From: Pseudeuparius sepicola
Taxonomy: Eukaryota; Arthropoda; Insecta; Coleoptera; Anthribidae
NCBI GenBank assembly: GCA_963920635.1
Contig: OY987299.1
Span: forward strand, 18,713,401-18,777,400
Direction of reading: 5' to 3'
DNA length: 64,000 nt
Below are positions 1 to 12,790 of the stretch, piece by piece. How positions within the stretch are numbered: the stretch's first letter is position 1; the number at the start of each line of letters is the position of its first letter. The notes under the pieces are model-generated. The model searched no databases, was not told the DNA's origin, and saw only the letters and a program-made list of their open reading frames with translations. The position numbers and the translations under genes are program-made.

Positions 1-660
1 ATATCGCTCACTGAATTTCCTCGAAAATTCATCAGATTCTGCGGGGGCGGGCGGCTCTATGGTCCGAAATTGACTTTGGCCACCCCTCGTCTAGTCTAGA
101 CCCTTCGCGGCCAGTGATAATTTGGGGAACGAGATTGGAATAAGGCATGGGTTACGGGGGCGGCGGCCCATGGCAGTCTAAGAATATATAATTATCTTTT
201 TAATCCGTGGTCTAAGACTAGTCGTTGGGACGTCAATATAATCTAACGAGGATTGTTTAAAACAGGCAGGCACGACTTTTGCCGAATGGGTAGTAGCAGT
301 AGCGGGCATAAGCTTCAGCGGGCCCCCCTGCAAGATTTGAGTTCGGGCCCCCTACAATTTTTTTTTCAACATTTAAAAAAAAATAATATAGCAAAATAAA
401 AAAAACTTTTCAGAAATACTAATATTTAAGTACCTAGCCAAACTTCAATTGATTTTAAACCTTAATCAATATGTTTTAAGACGAAAAGTTTATATAAACA
501 TAGGTCCGGTATCGCATCGTTTTCAAGATACAGGGTGTCAAACTTTTAAAAAAATATATTTTTTTCAGCAACATCTTAATCCTTTAGCCGATTTTGTTTC
601 AATCTGGCAGTGTTGTGTTATTTACGGTAGAGAGGGGTTAATTTAGCCCTAACTAGATTG
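1..660. other. Intergenic, no gene recognised
   Basis: AT-rich sequence with short homopolymers and two C/G-rich patches (about 160-180 and 315-350). Short ORFs here have no recognisable protein pattern. I see no tRNA, repeat boundary or promoter that I can support. Confidence 0.5.
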
Positions 661-1548
661 AAATTATTAAGTCCAGTGGCGTCCCGGGGGAGCACCGTGA
701 CCAATATTTTTGAAAAAAAAAACTGTGCGCCACTGACTTTTTCAAAACTTTTATATTTTTCTCGCACTAAGGAACTAAGAGTACAACTTTTTGGTTTCTT
801 GAATTTTTTTCATATCTGGCTTCGTTTTCGAGAAAAAAAAAATAAAAACCGCTTTATTGCACATCATTGCTTTGTTGTTGCATTGCTGCTTTCTCGAAAA
901 CGAAGCAAGAAATAAGCAAAATATTACCTAATATTATACCGAAAAAATACGAGGAGTGAAGAGTTAAATTATTATTACGTTTGAATATATGTAGTAATAG
1001 TAGCGCCTAGCGCCATCTTTTGACGAGAGGCAGACGCAGTTGCAGCCGAACTATTTTGTATTGTAGGGACACTTTGCGTTGTTTCTCGATTATTCGCCAC
1101 GCCCCTCGGTCGAAATGAGCGGAACTTTGTGGAAGTTCGTGGAAGTTTCTGGACGGCTACTGGACGGCTACTGGGCTGCTATATAAGCGGCGCCGCGGCG
1201 CGTGACCGCGCTTACGGCAGTATTGTTCCATGCGAACTCGAAGCGAATAAAAGTGAAAAGTGCTGAACGAATAGTGAAGAGAATTAAGTGTACCGTGTAA
1301 GTGAGTAATTTTAGTGGGCTGTTATTCGATGACCTTGTTAAGGATAGATACGTGAATCATTATTACTGTCGAAAAATGGAGGGGAAAAAAGGAAGGGTGA
1401 TAAACTTAAAGGTATGGACTACTGGAAAAAGTGGTGTAGTCAAGGTCAAGGGGTTTCTAATAAAGAAACAAATTTGGATTTAGCTATCAAAGCTTCAGCT
1501 ACCTTGCATGCTGATAAGAAGACTGCCTACCCCGAAATCTAGTTTGGA

Positions 1549-1800
1549 ATGCCTAGATATGTGCGATAAAAACCTTTATCCTAATATTTACACATTACTA
1601 CAAATCTTGGCTACCATTCCTGTATCCACTGCTACCCCAGAAAGGTCTTTCTAGAGCCTAAGGAGACTGAAAAACTATTTACGAAACACTACAAGTGAAA
1701 ACAGACTTAATGGTTAATGAACATTCACTATGGAACAGAAATTCATGCAGATGAAGTAGTGGATATATTTAAAAGAAAAAGCCGAAGATTTCTTCTTTAA
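1549..1800 (+). pseudogene. hAT transposase C-terminal (dimerisation) remnant
   Basis: Frame +1549 translates into the hAT C-terminal dimerisation pattern: an LYPNIYTLLQILATIPVSTA-like stretch, then a PERSF...LRRLKNYLRN stretch, then an ENRLNG motif. It is interrupted by an in-frame TAG after the RSF residues and two stops after RLNG, so it is a dead fragment without the N-terminal zinc finger or the RNase H core. CAGTGGCG at 674 and CACGGGCGTAGCC (reverse strand, ending 1993) look like hAT termini, but the adjacent 8-mers do not match as a target duplication, so the element limits are uncertain. A TATA-like GCTATATAAGCGGC near 1177 lies upstream and may have been its promoter. Confidence 0.7.
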
Positions 1801-2089
1801 TGGTTTTAGATTTAGCGCAGAGGAACGAAATTAATTTATCCATTTCATTTAAAGTTAAGAACTTTATAAATATGTCGTAGTTTTTCGGATGAATATATAG
1901 ATATTAAATTTCATGTAAGTATATTTTTGTTGTTTTATTTACTTCTCAAACTAAACCCCCCTCCCCCAAAACTAAATCATGGCTACGCCCGTGACTCCAG
2001 GTGTAGTAGCTTGAAAACTATACAGCTACCTACCACTCAGTTAAGGTACATATAAAATAACTACACAGATTTATTTTGCTATTAAGGAT

Positions 2090-2470
2090 TAATTAGGGTG
2101 TGGTTCGAAATTATAGCTAACCGGTAACCAGAGGTACTGGCTTGGCCGACATAATAAATCAGGAAACCTCTTGTAATTTTTAACCATTTGGTAATCAGCG
2201 TTGCCGGCTTGGTTGACAAAAGAAATCAGAAAACCTCCTGGTAATTATGGGCTTCTTTCGGGTGCAGTGTTTCAAGTTCCCAGTGTATGAAACACTATTC
2301 GAGTGCATGACCAGATTCTCACAAAATGTTATAATATCAAGGCCCGAAATTGACCAGTGGCGTAGATATTTAAAATCAGACCCATAAATCATGCGTTCCA
2401 GCCGGGACTCGAATTCGGGACTCCTAATGTGGCCGTAGGCACTTAACCGACTAAGCTACCCGAGCTTACG
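2090..2470 (-). repeat. tRNA-derived SINE
   Basis: On the minus strand, just below 2470, a pol III promoter is visible: A box TAGCTTAGTCGG and, about 40 nt later, B box ATTCGAGTCCC, in the arrangement of a tRNA head. A non-tRNA body follows, with an internal near-duplication of about 70 bp (two copies of a segment beginning AATTACNAGGAGGTTT). The 3' limit near 2090 is approximate because no clear poly-A tail or target duplication is visible. Confidence 0.7.
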
Positions 2471-2993
2471 GATTGATCATCTTGTACTTGATACTCTCAT
2501 ATGCCACAAAAACATCCCTCTTTATTTATAATTGCAGGTACCTACAAAAATACATCCTTGTTTCTAAATATCCTATTTAGAATACAGAACTCTTTAAATA
2601 AATAAAAACAAATTCAATTTGTCCCAAAACGGCAGGAAGAGTGTTTTTTTGTAGAAAATTAATTGCGTGGGTATCCGACCCGAAAGCAATGTTTGAGTGT
2701 ACGCTATATACAGGGTTATAACATTTTTCTAGCAAATAATTTGTCTACCTCCGCCACTGATCGGGTTAAAATGTCGACATTCAACAAATCTAGTGCCCCA
2801 TTATGCATACATATACAGGGTGAGTCTTTGGCGTGTACAAAAATTTTAACCAGGGGTAAAGTCGAATTCCTGGAGCACGGCTATGAAGTTATTTTTTTTT
2901 ACTCAAAAAGAAATTAGATACAATTTTTTATAATGGGTATTATTATTATTATTGAGGAAATCCCCATATAATATATATAACATATTGTACAAT

Positions 2994-3779
2994 CAGGGCG
3001 AGGGTACGAAACTCGACGTTCCAGGGAACACGAAAATTCAAAATAAAATTTCGAAAAGATGGGGCATACTAAGGTCCAATTATGACCGAAAATTAGCTTT
3101 TTTGGTCTTTGAACAACAACGTTAATTTCTTGTCAATTGTGTCACACTGTATTATATTGAAAGCCCTTATCATTCTCAACAACTTTTGTGGGAAAAGATT
3201 TTCTGTATATTTTATTGTTCAAAATATACAGGGTCAAATATGTAAAAAACATGGAATTTTTTCTAATCATTTTCCGAAATCTAGCTAGCCATGGAAACAA
3301 TTGATAGTCAGAAATTATTGAAGAGTATGTTAAGGTGCCTTGCACACCCTTAAATTTATTCAACTGGAATATTTTTTAAATTGTGCTTTTGTTACTAACT
3401 TGTTTGCTATTTTTTTGTTACAAAAAAAATTAAAAAATATTCCAGTTGAATACGAGACACCCGAACATAGGTACTCTTAAATAATTTCTGACTATCAATT
3501 GTTTCCATGGCTAGCTAGATGTCGAAAAATGATTAGGAAAAATTCCATGTTTTTTTTACCTATTTGACTGACCCTGTAAATTTTGAACCATAAAATATAT
3601 AAAAAATATGTTTCTACAAAAGTTGTTGAGAATGATAGGACTTTCAATATACCTATAGGAAAAAATTGTGTGTTTCTGGGAAAATAATATCGATGACGTC
3701 ACAGCGGCCATTTTCCCAAACATCAAAAAAGCGAATTTTCGGTCATAATTGGATCTTAATATGAGTTTCGCTCACCCTG
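2994..3779. repeat. Long palindromic MITE/foldback element
   Basis: The two halves are imperfect reverse complements around about 3385: the segment with ATGACCGAAAATTAGC near 3082 recurs inverted near 3735, and CAATTGATAGTCAGAAAT near 3298 recurs inverted near 3490. The right end is CACCCTG followed by TA. The left end is a diverged CAGGGCGAG. No protein is encoded. Belongs with the other TA-flanked CAGGGTG-ended elements of this window. Confidence 0.65.
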
Positions 3780-3781
3780 TA

Positions 3782-5110
3782 CAATAATAGTGGTGGACAA
3801 AATCTAATATTTTTGAAAAACTTTGAAGCCCTGTATTTTGCAAACGAAGGCTTTGTATAAAAAAGTATTTATACTGCCAAACAGTATTATTTTATCGAGA
3901 TATTTTTTTGTTATGTGTATAATTTTCACTCATTGTCTATGCTGCGTTACTTAAGATAACAGGAAAACTTTGTTGTTCAGAATTCAGAATAAATTGTAGG
4001 TACATATTTTCAAGAAAATTTTAATACAACTGAAAATATGACCTTCACCAGAACGACTACTACAAGTAGTAGGTTTAAACTGCGAAACCTCACATTTCTC
4101 TATTTACTGTGTTTCGCCCCTCCCCACGATAGTTTCCTGAGAGAAATTTCGTTCGAGAGCCACTAACAATAATTAAAGTCCGGACAAGTGAGAAGCGCAT
4201 TTCCTCGGTTCCCCTGAAGCGTCGAAAGAAAACGTGCTTTCCGGATAATTCGACAAACATCAGGAACACACAGTTGGCAGATTACTCTGCGAGTTTTATC
4301 TCGCATCTTACAAAAAGCCCGACGAGTCATGCAGCCGTCGAAAACAGAACGAATTCTCCTCCCAGTGGCGGCTCGGCCGGCTCGTTGGTTAAAGTACAGG
4401 GGCTACGTCTTGGAAAAAAAAAGTACACACTCGTGGTCAATTAAATAAAATGGGCGAGTACCAAGGTGGGTACTTATTTCCGGCATGGGTTTTTTTTATA
4501 CATTACATATTGTTACATTACATAAAATTATATAACCTGACTCATGTAAAATCGATTAATTTTAGAAAAATACCACGATTCGGAGAGTCTCTTTTTTCGT
4601 TGTGCCCTCGCCCCTCGTAACGCTAATTCTATAGTTTGCCAGGCTAAAGTTTTAACAAAATGTTTTATTAATATAACACTATGTATATTTCTTATAAGGC
4701 CTCAAAATAAAAAAGTTTAAACCTAAGACAAACTGGCAATATTTTTCGGTATTCCTGTGGTACATTGACGTTGCTTTTTTATGCGCAATTAAATTATGCA
4801 ACTACTGATTATAGAATGTTTAAACTTTTTGTGGAAAAGCAAATTTTATTTAAAAATATGGTTGCATTTCCCCATAGTCCAAATTTGTATACAACCTGTT
4901 GATTCAGTAAACAAATTACTTTGAACTTAAATAACACTCTAAAGTTCATCTATGTTTTAAGGGCGAATACTCATCATCATGTATGACATTTTTTTCTGCA
5001 AAGGTTTGAGTTTCGAAAAAATTGACATCAAATGAGTAAAATTAAAGGCAGAATATTACATGTATACATAATTGAAATTGCGATAAGGAGCAGATTTTAA
5101 TTATCTAAAA
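3782..5110. other. Intergenic, no gene recognised
   Basis: No ORF with a recognisable family. A CAGTGGCGGCTCGG stretch near 4363 resembles a hAT terminus but has no partner that I could find. The sequence is otherwise AT-rich without tandem structure. Confidence 0.45.
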
Positions 5111-5115
5111 ATATA

Positions 5116-5175
5116 CAGGGTGTTTCATTTAAAAAAAAACAAGTTTGGTTTAGCACCGCTTTTCCGAACACCCTG
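5116..5175. mobile_element. 60-bp MITE with CAGGGTGTT ends and TA target duplication
   Basis: TA-CAGGGTGTT at the left and AACACCCTG-TA at the right enclose only 60 bp. The TA duplication and ends fit an internally deleted Tc1/mariner-like MITE. Confidence 0.65.
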
Positions 5176-5296
5176 TATAAAACTAAATAAACTCTGAAAA
5201 AAGCTTGCTTTGGCTTCTACAACTTTTATCTGACACTTTTTTCTAACCTAAAAAATATAAAAATGTACGTGATCACATGGTAAAGTATAAATTATA

Positions 5297-6117
5297 ATGA
5301 AGTCACTTGGAATAACGGCCCGCCATGGTGCCCTAGTCCCTCCACCAATTTTTAGCCATCCGGCCGAGGGCGCTGGCGCTCGCCTCGATAGCCGCCATAT
5401 TGGGTACATTCTAGGGGATTTAGAGTGCATTCTAGCGGGAAAAACAAAATTTGTAGTGGTAACACAAAATGACATTTGACAACGGCCAACCACGGCCCTC
5501 GTACATTTGACATTATTCAAATTTAAAATATCCCTCTAAAATTCCGTATTGTAATTGGACACCTAACAGCCAAATGCGCCCAAAATGGCCGACCTTTCGG
5601 TATGATATATGTATATAGGTGGGACAAATGATTGTATTGGAAAAACAGTCCGCAGTTTATTTTACGAGGGCCGCGCTTGGAACATAGTATACGGGGCGCG
5701 ATCTACTTCATAGCATTTACCACGCTCTGCTACTGCTAAAAATACCAGACGTATCGGCAGAAATCACCGGTATAAAATTCAAAGGTTTTTACGCGGAGCA
5801 GGTGTCGACACTGTCGACGTGGGCCAGTTAGGCTAGTATAACCAGTGCCGTGCACGGAAATAAGGATTACGCTTATTTATTTTACGGATTTTGGTTTTGT
5901 GTATAGATTTTTGTGTGGTGTTGTTTTGTGTGTAACAAAATTATTGGTTAACTTTGGCTTGAATTATTTCAAAGTATATTTTATTGTTTTTAGAGCATTT
6001 AAATTTTAAATATAACTTTTATAATATTATTAAGGGCCGCGCGCCGCCTACGACTCGGTCTTGTTTTACAAAGCAATCGCCGCCCAAGCGTTTTTATGCT
6101 GTTCCAAGTGAGTTCAT
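5297..6117. mobile_element. MITE copy A with ATGAAGTCACTTGGAA termini
   Basis: Left end ATGAAGTCACTTGGAA, right end TTCCAAGTGAGTTCAT, which are inverted repeats with one mismatch. The right part (about 5680-6117) recurs inverted in copy B. No coding capacity is evident. TTATA lies on both outer sides and may be a 5-bp target duplication. Confidence 0.6.
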
Positions 6118-7028
6118 TTATACCATACCTATACCTACTTATTTTTATGGTCTATAGGTTAGGTACGTTTAGTTCATACGTTGATTGAATCGACGGTTCA
6201 TATAACAGCTACGGATTTATCTTTATCCTTTTCTCAAAAATACTCCTGATTGCATGACCATGACAGTGACTACTTATTTAAACGAATCTAATTTTTTTCA
6301 CCAAAAAATATTTAAAACAACAGCAATTATTAGCAACTTACTCACTTATTGACGATGAATTTAGCAAAAAGATACAATTCCACAGAGGTTTTATAGCATT
6401 TATCTTTGCCAAAATTAGATTTGTTCGAGAAATAAAAAAAATAGACATTTTAAAGTTGTTAAACGACACCGTTAGGGTTTTCGCCAGAAAGTAATTTCGC
6501 CTTTCAGTACGCGCGTTTACACCCAAAAGTGCCACAAAACAACATACATTTTTAATAAGACTTTGACCACCATCTACTTCAATCTTTTCAATAATTCACT
6601 TTACACCCACCCCAGTTATAACAAGACAACCGCAAAGTATAACTGAAAAAGTTTGAGGCTAACGGAAATAGAAAATTATCCCACGGTTCGGGAGTCCGGG
6701 TTCAAGTTCGTGTTCCGTCGAGTTAGCAGAACTCCGGGATAATGTGATTATTCCGGATATCGACTGCAGAATTTAACCGAACTTCCTTATTAGCGGAAGT
6801 TGAACTAATCTCGCGGCTTATTGGCGCGAATGTTATTAATAATTGATAATTAAAGGATCAATAGTCGACCTTTATAACTTTGAACTTTGAATATACCTAA
6901 ACCTGGCAGTTATAAATAAGATTGTTAGATATTACATTACTGGTATGGTAATAACATAGTGTCTTAAAAATAATGCCAAAATTGATTTCCTATCTCCAAA
7001 AACATGCAAAACTATGTATGGTATAAAT

Positions 7029-7548
7029 ATGAAGTCACTTGGAAGATCATAAAAATGCTTGGGCGGCGTTTGCTTTGTAAAACAAGACCGAGTCATAGGC
7101 GGCGCGCGGCCCTTAGTAATTATATTATAAAAATTTTATTCAAATGCTCTAGAAAAGAATAAAATAAACTTTGAAATAATTCAAACCGAAGCAAACCAAT
7201 AATTTTTTTCACACAAAACAACACCACACAAAATTCTATACACAAAACCAAAATCCGTAAAATAAAGCGTAATCCTTATTTCCGTGCACGGCACTGGTTA
7301 TACTGGCCTAACTGGCCTACGTCGACACCTGCTCGATGAATCTCCGAAACGCCGACCAATTAAATCGCTACGCTCACTTTCTTATTGGCTGCCTCCTTGA
7401 AAAGGTCGACGTCGACCGCATAAAAACCTGAAAAATTTATACTGGTGATTTCTGATGATAAGACTGGTATTTTTACCAGTATCAGAGCGTGGTAAATGCT
7501 ATGAAATAGATCGCGCCCCGTATATTACTGTATTCCAAGTGAGTTCAT
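7029..7548. mobile_element. MITE copy B, inverted relative to copy A
   Basis: Same termini as copy A. Its interior is the reverse complement of about 5680-6117, including the GGGCCGCGCG block and the CGTGCACGGCACTGGTTATAC stretch. It has an extra segment around 7335-7420 absent from copy A. Together the copies form a large inverted repeat with a spacer of about 0.9 kb. Confidence 0.6.
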
Positions 7549-7549
7549 T

Positions 7550-9275
7550 TCACCGAACTAAGTATATTCAATATAGTTCGGTGGTTTATTTATACTTTAC
7601 CAGGGTAGCTCGAGAACAGGTGCCTCGGCAATAAAATACGAGACAAAACAATTTTTTACCATATTAAACCGAACCTGGTTTTAGTAGCAAAAAGAGATGA
7701 AGGAGACAGAGAAGTTAGATATTGTAGTAAAAACAAGTGACTGCATGCTCGCATAATATATCAACAATATACTTGCATGGGTACACTGTTCGACGGCTGG
7801 CCACTTTTGCAGCGAAATGCAGTGGATAGCCGTGCCATAATTTCACAGATCTTAGGATATACTTGCCTAAATAGTTATAATCTATATGGCTTTTTTTAGA
7901 GACCTTTTGACAATATTATATGGTACATTAACCTTTACGTTGTGTTTGACGACAACCTTAAAAAACCTTAAAAGTGAAATATTATGTTGCTTGTAGAATA
8001 TGTTGGTATATTTTTGAAAAATGCGTGACGCTTAGGTCCTGTATTTTTTTTTGTGACGCCAATTAGAGTTTTTATGCTGTTTCAACTGACTTTAGCAATA
8101 TTATACAGGCCGAAGGGAATTATAAGTTTTCGAGGCACGTGCCACCAGTGACGTAATTTATAAATAAATTTGAAATTGCATCATAAAAAGGTGTATGTTC
8201 ACTAATTTCCAATTCTAATCAGAATATTTATAGAAACGTGTATCAATCACAAAACGGCTTTACGGAATAAATGCAAAATACAAACAGCGAATTTGGCGCG
8301 GATATAAAACGGTTAGGGCGAGTGACACGTCACTGGTGTTTGCGACACGCTGAATACAGCCGTTATTATCAGCAGTATTACGGCGCCTATTGTGGGAACA
8401 CAGAAAAATGTGGCTTATTTATGCGGCGATACTATGGTAATATGCACAAAGGGCAGCAGCTTGAGAGTCGCTTGCGTTTCCCTATTGAGACAGTAATGTA
8501 CACCGATGCTCGAATTTAAACGAATGCAGATACTTCTCGCTAATTTTTCTACAGAAAATATTGTTTATTTTTTTGTCTTTCACGGCTTTAATGTGGAAGA
8601 TTTTTTTGTGAACATCCCTATTGTTCACAGCCCCAGCCATCCTTTGTGATTTGTTGAACATCTTCAGATCAAATTTGATCTATTACGATTTATTTTCAAA
8701 ATTACTTACCTTAGGTACAACTCAAAAATTTGCAAAACTTATAAATAAGTACCTATAAATATATATTTTTTCAATTTTAAAACCAGCAGATATTGTATGC
8801 GTCACCAACTTTTGGTATTACGAATCTGTGGTATACCACTTCCAAACTCCCGCCAAACTCACCGGACAAAGCTGACCTGCTTTTAAAGTACCGACAAATT
8901 AAAACTTTGATGTTAATACAAAATTTATAAAGCTAAATCCGCAATTATTTGCATGGTCATATTTAGAACGCCGTTATAATAAATTAATGGCAAAAGTTTT
9001 AGAATAGCTAATTCGGCATCTAATTAAATTCTCATGAGATGTTTCATAGCTTTTTGGAATTTACTTTCTGCTTCTTTTTTATGAAATTCGAACTATACCT
9101 TATATTTAATCGACATTACAAACATAAAATGATGATTTTTCTTAATTTAAAAATTAACATAACTTCAAATTGTTTCTACATACACTTTGGAAAGTAATTT
9201 CAAAGATATATTGACGGTTCAAAAACTAAACTTGTCTAGAATTTTTCGAGGAATTCGAGTATGGCGTCAAACATA
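7550..9275. other. Intergenic, no gene recognised
   Basis: Contains a short perfect hairpin around 7553-7583 (ACCGAACTA arms) and an imperfect hairpin at about 7790-7832 (ACGGCT...AGCCGT). An 82-codon ORF at 8271-8519 has no pattern that I recognise and I do not call it a gene. Confidence 0.4.
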
Positions 9276-9280
9276 ATATA

Positions 9281-9433
9281 CAGGGTGTTGTTAAAAAGTT
9301 ATTTCAAAAATATCTGTAAAAAAAATAAAACTGAATTTTAACGGGGAATATGAGCAATCAATATACGGGGAGTAATAAAAAATTGGTTTAACCAGAAGTG
9401 AGTTTCACTTGGTACGATTTTTGAGACACCCTG
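9281..9433. mobile_element. TA-flanked CAGGGTG MITE
   Basis: TA precedes CAGGGTGTTG and TA follows CACCCTG, giving a 153-bp element with a TA target duplication. Its left 35 bp recurs inverted at the right end of the element at 10913-11082. Confidence 0.65.
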
Positions 9434-9629
9434 TACCTATATTTTGGGTTTTTAGATTACTTCTGTTGTCCCAATTCCATCCATACAGAGTTTTATATTA
9501 GTTAGGTATCTCTAAAAATATAGCCTAGCAGCAAATTTTCATTTTTTTTATAAATTTTGTCAAATATGATAAATTCACATATCTGCAAAAAATACTAAAA
9601 ATATATTGTTAGAGATAACTATATAAAAC

Positions 9630-9810
9630 CGTTGACTGACGTATTTATAAAGCCTTCTCACGGCTATAGTTTTATGTCCTGGAAAACAGATAGCTCTGAT
9701 GGCTAACAATGTATTCTGCATTGTATTTTATCTCCGGAAAGCGCATGGTGAGCCAAAAATGTGTCAGACGTGACAGTCGTGAGCAGTCTTTAATAATATA
9801 TCAGTCAACG
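9630..9810. mobile_element. 181-bp MITE with CGTTGACTGA termini and 7-bp target duplication
   Basis: Starts CGTTGACTGACGTAT and ends with its inverted counterpart (TCAGTCAACG). The 7-mer ATAAAAC lies immediately outside both ends (9623-9629 and 9811-9817), a clean target duplication. A minimal relative built only of the two termini is at 53999-54030. Confidence 0.75.
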
Positions 9811-9820
9811 ATAAAACTAT

Positions 9821-10861
9821 ACCGTAGCACGGTGTTACTTTGCAACTTATTGGTCACTTTACACAGAGAGGCATGTTCCCCCTAAAAATTAAATTTTGAT
9901 GAAATCTGACAAAGTTGCAATAAATCAACTGATCATTCGTCAAGGCCACATGATGGCTGGAGTTTTACAATAAGGGAACAATTTTTAGTCTGTTGTGAGA
10001 CAACGTGGTGGACGCTTGTAGTGGCGCGGAATTTTGGCCGTTTCAACAACAGGTATGTGCTAAGGGTACCTGCCTTAATTTGGCAACTGTTTTGAGATTG
10101 TTTGGCTATATACAACATAAGTTGGTTTATGAAGACTATGTATTCACAATTTTAAATAAATGTAATATTCCCTTAGAAAGTTATGTTGTTTTTTGTACAT
10201 TAGGGTTACTTTACACATAAGTTTGGATTTATAAAGTTGGTAAATATCTCGGTAAATATGAACTTTTTGTTTCAGTTTACAATATGGGCCGCGTATATAA
10301 AAGGAAACTGGGCAACAACAAAGTGAAGACGATATTATTAAACATTTAAAACCTCAAGATGTGAAGAGAGGGATATATTCATTCCAACTAATAGACACGA
10401 CAAACTACAATTTCTAAGACTGAATATTACTTATTTATACTTTTTTCGTTTTTAGAATGTTTTTTTACAGTTTTCTATATTGATATTTTATGTGTTACAA
10501 GAATTAAACTTTTACTTTTGTTAAAATTAGCAGTTTTTTTTTTATTAAATAAATGTTTCGGGTCGACACACTTTTTAAAATTTACAAAATGTGTAAAGTC
10601 TCCATTCATACAGTCCTACTTTGAATTTTACGCATTTTTATATCACTGTGTAATTTGACACAGCAGTTAGGTGACTTTACACAAAAATTAAAAAAAATAA
10701 AACAAGTAACCATCACATTTGTCTGACAATTTAAATGCTTGCAGCTGTAGCCAAGTATCAGAAATATCACATACATTAGCCTCCAATTTATTAGCTTATT
10801 TTTACAGGTAGTTTTAGTGACAAATATGTTAAAACTGTTGTAAAGTAACACCGCGCTACAG
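9821..10861. mobile_element. About 1.04-kb non-autonomous DNA transposon
   Basis: Left terminus ACCGTAGCACGGTGTTACTTT matches the inverted right terminus ACTGTAGCGCGGTGTTACTTT (about 25 bp including the following RCAAC). The trinucleotide TAT flanks both ends. Internal ORFs show no transposase motif. Superfamily not assignable by eye. Confidence 0.6.
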
Positions 10862-10912
10862 TATAAGGTTGGAACTAGGAGAATAAAAGAAACTTAAAAA
10901 ATCTAAAATATA

Positions 10913-11082
10913 CAGGCTGTTTCAAAAATCTGACCAAGTGATGGTCACTTCCGGTCAAACCTAAAATCACAAAGTAGCCGACAATTTTTTGTTACGCCCT
11001 GCTGATACTCCTTGTTAAAATCCAACTTCACAATTTTTTTGGAAAAGGTTATTTTTTGAAATAACTTTTTAACAACACCCTG
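10913..11082. mobile_element. CAGGSTG MITE, inverted relative to 9281-9433
   Basis: TA-CAGGCTGTTTC at the left and AACAACACCCTG at the right. The right 35 bp is the reverse complement of the left end at 9281. The right flank is TT rather than TA. Confidence 0.55.
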
Positions 11083-11870
11083 TTTATTAGTTTGACGTCT
11101 TAATTCGAGTTCCTCGGAAAATTTTACACAAGTTCTGTCTTTGAACCATCAATTTAACTTTAAGATTACCGAGAAAATTGGGTTCATCTCGTTAACTGGG
11201 ACACCCTGTTTTTAGATTTTTTTTTCAATTAATCTGCTTGGTTTTCTTTAAAGCATTATTTTACGAAAGCACTGCACTATGCACTGCAAAGGAAATGCAA
11301 CATAGTTTTTCAAAGCAGGAGAGGTAAGTACTAGATTCCTTGTTCATATTACCATATAGAAATGTTGAAATGAGATTTCATTCGGAAATTTTCTGGCAAA
11401 TTTACGGGGAAAGTCGTCATAAAACACAAGAGTTTAGGTACGGAGGCAAAAACATCTCTTAAATATTTTGTAGGAACCTTCGGCAAATGGGATCATATAA
11501 GAATTCATGAATGAAAAAGGAGAACAAAATCGAAAAGGTTAGAGAGTTAGGGATTTCTACAATGTCTTTAATTTGGGATAGATGAGGCTTTTAAACAAGC
11601 GAGGTAAATCAAAATTTCTTTCCATTGTTGAGAGTGTGGACAAGAATGACAATATTTATCTGGGTTGCGCAGTAACATGCTTCCCTATTTACAGGACCTT
11701 TCGGAGCTTCTTATATTTGGGTTTGTCTATGGTCACTACCTGTTTGTCATCCATTCAAAATTTGAAATTTTTTTGACAACTTAAAAACGTGAGAACTAGA
11801 TATAGTAGTAGCTTAGACAAGGGAGGGGAGAGGACGCGTAACATGTATATATACGGACTATAGCAGAGAG

Positions 11871-12318
11871 TGTGCCCCAATGACGTCAGAACCTATAGAC
11901 AGGTTTGTTTTGATAAACGCTTGACGCCCAGAACTAATCACAATCTAAGCGCTCCATTAAATTATTCCGAAAATGTCGCAAGATTGTCAGAAATTGCCTC
12001 TTTTTGTCGAGCCGTAGCGAACTTATTTCGACTCTGGGATCGGAGGCTGGCGTCGTTAGACCATCCCCCAAGTCTTCAGGTGAGGTTCCGATGCTTCCGG
12101 CGCCCCCAAACAAGAAAAAACATGCGATATCTAAGTGTGATTCTGGAGGAACTATAACCAGGAATCACCGGGTGTATAGTTGGTTGATGGTTGACTTTCT
12201 GTCTTTGTTTGTAGCATGTTGTTAGAGTAGTATGGATATATTTAATCTTGGCGTCAAAATAAAGGGCATTTTAACAATGGGGCACCACGTCTATAGGTTT
12301 TGACGTCATTGGTGTGCC
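11871..12318. mobile_element. MITE with CRE-containing termini
   Basis: Left end GTGCCCCAATGACGTCAGAA and right end, inverted, GCACACCAATGACGTCAAAA share about 30 bp including CCTATAGAC. Each terminus carries TGACGTCA, the CREB/ATF site palindrome. ORFs inside are not recognisable. Confidence 0.6.
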
Positions 12319-12436
12319 CAAATACAACAATGCGACGCCATAATTTGGTTCCAAACGTCGTATGTGACAGCAGATTTAGTTTTTGTGATTTTGTGCTCAT
12401 ACGGACTGAAGACATTGTTATTTTTGTGGCATCATA

Positions 12437-12507
12437 ATGGTGTTTTGTTCAGCTTTTGGTTGCAAAAGTCGAGGTGAACAGAAAGTATCAGGAATAACCT
12501 TTCATAG
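12437..12507 (+). CDS. THAP-type zinc-finger first exon (partial)
   Basis: ATG at 12437 opens a 23-codon stretch beginning MVFCSAFGCKSR and continuing to GITFH. It matches the start of the THAP C2CH finger: first two Cys five residues apart, then the IxFH motif with the His. The sequence runs straight into a GT splice donor (CATAG/GTAAAT) at 12508. No matching second exon is evident before 12790, so this is a gene start whose remainder is elsewhere or lost. THAP domains occur in host transcription factors and in P-element-type transposases, and the sequence does not decide which. Confidence 0.5.
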
Positions 12508-12790
12508 GTAAATATTTAGAGTTAGAAAAATAGCTTCAAGGAAAAAAGACATTGTATTATTTGTATACCGCCTCAAACAACTAAAATTTTGTTGCTTTGT
12601 CGAAATTTGGTCCCTTTACAAACCAACAGTAATGCTTTATAGGCATTTTTCTTCCATTACCAGTCCCACGCGATACGCCACTGGTGGTGCCTAACTGGGC
12701 CCACTCAATTTGGCCAGATTATGCGTCCTCTCTCCCCTCCCTTTAAGAGTAGTAGGATTTTGACAACAATCCTAAAATTGAAACAATCAG

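Noticed and set aside
674..1993. A complete hAT element around the transposase fragment
   Set aside because: The candidate ends are similar to hAT termini but the 8-bp flanks (ATTAAGTC and ACTCCAGG) do not match.
5297..5520. Overlapping ORFs on both strands near 5.3-5.5 kb as genes
   Set aside because: They lie inside a MITE and have no recognisable protein pattern.
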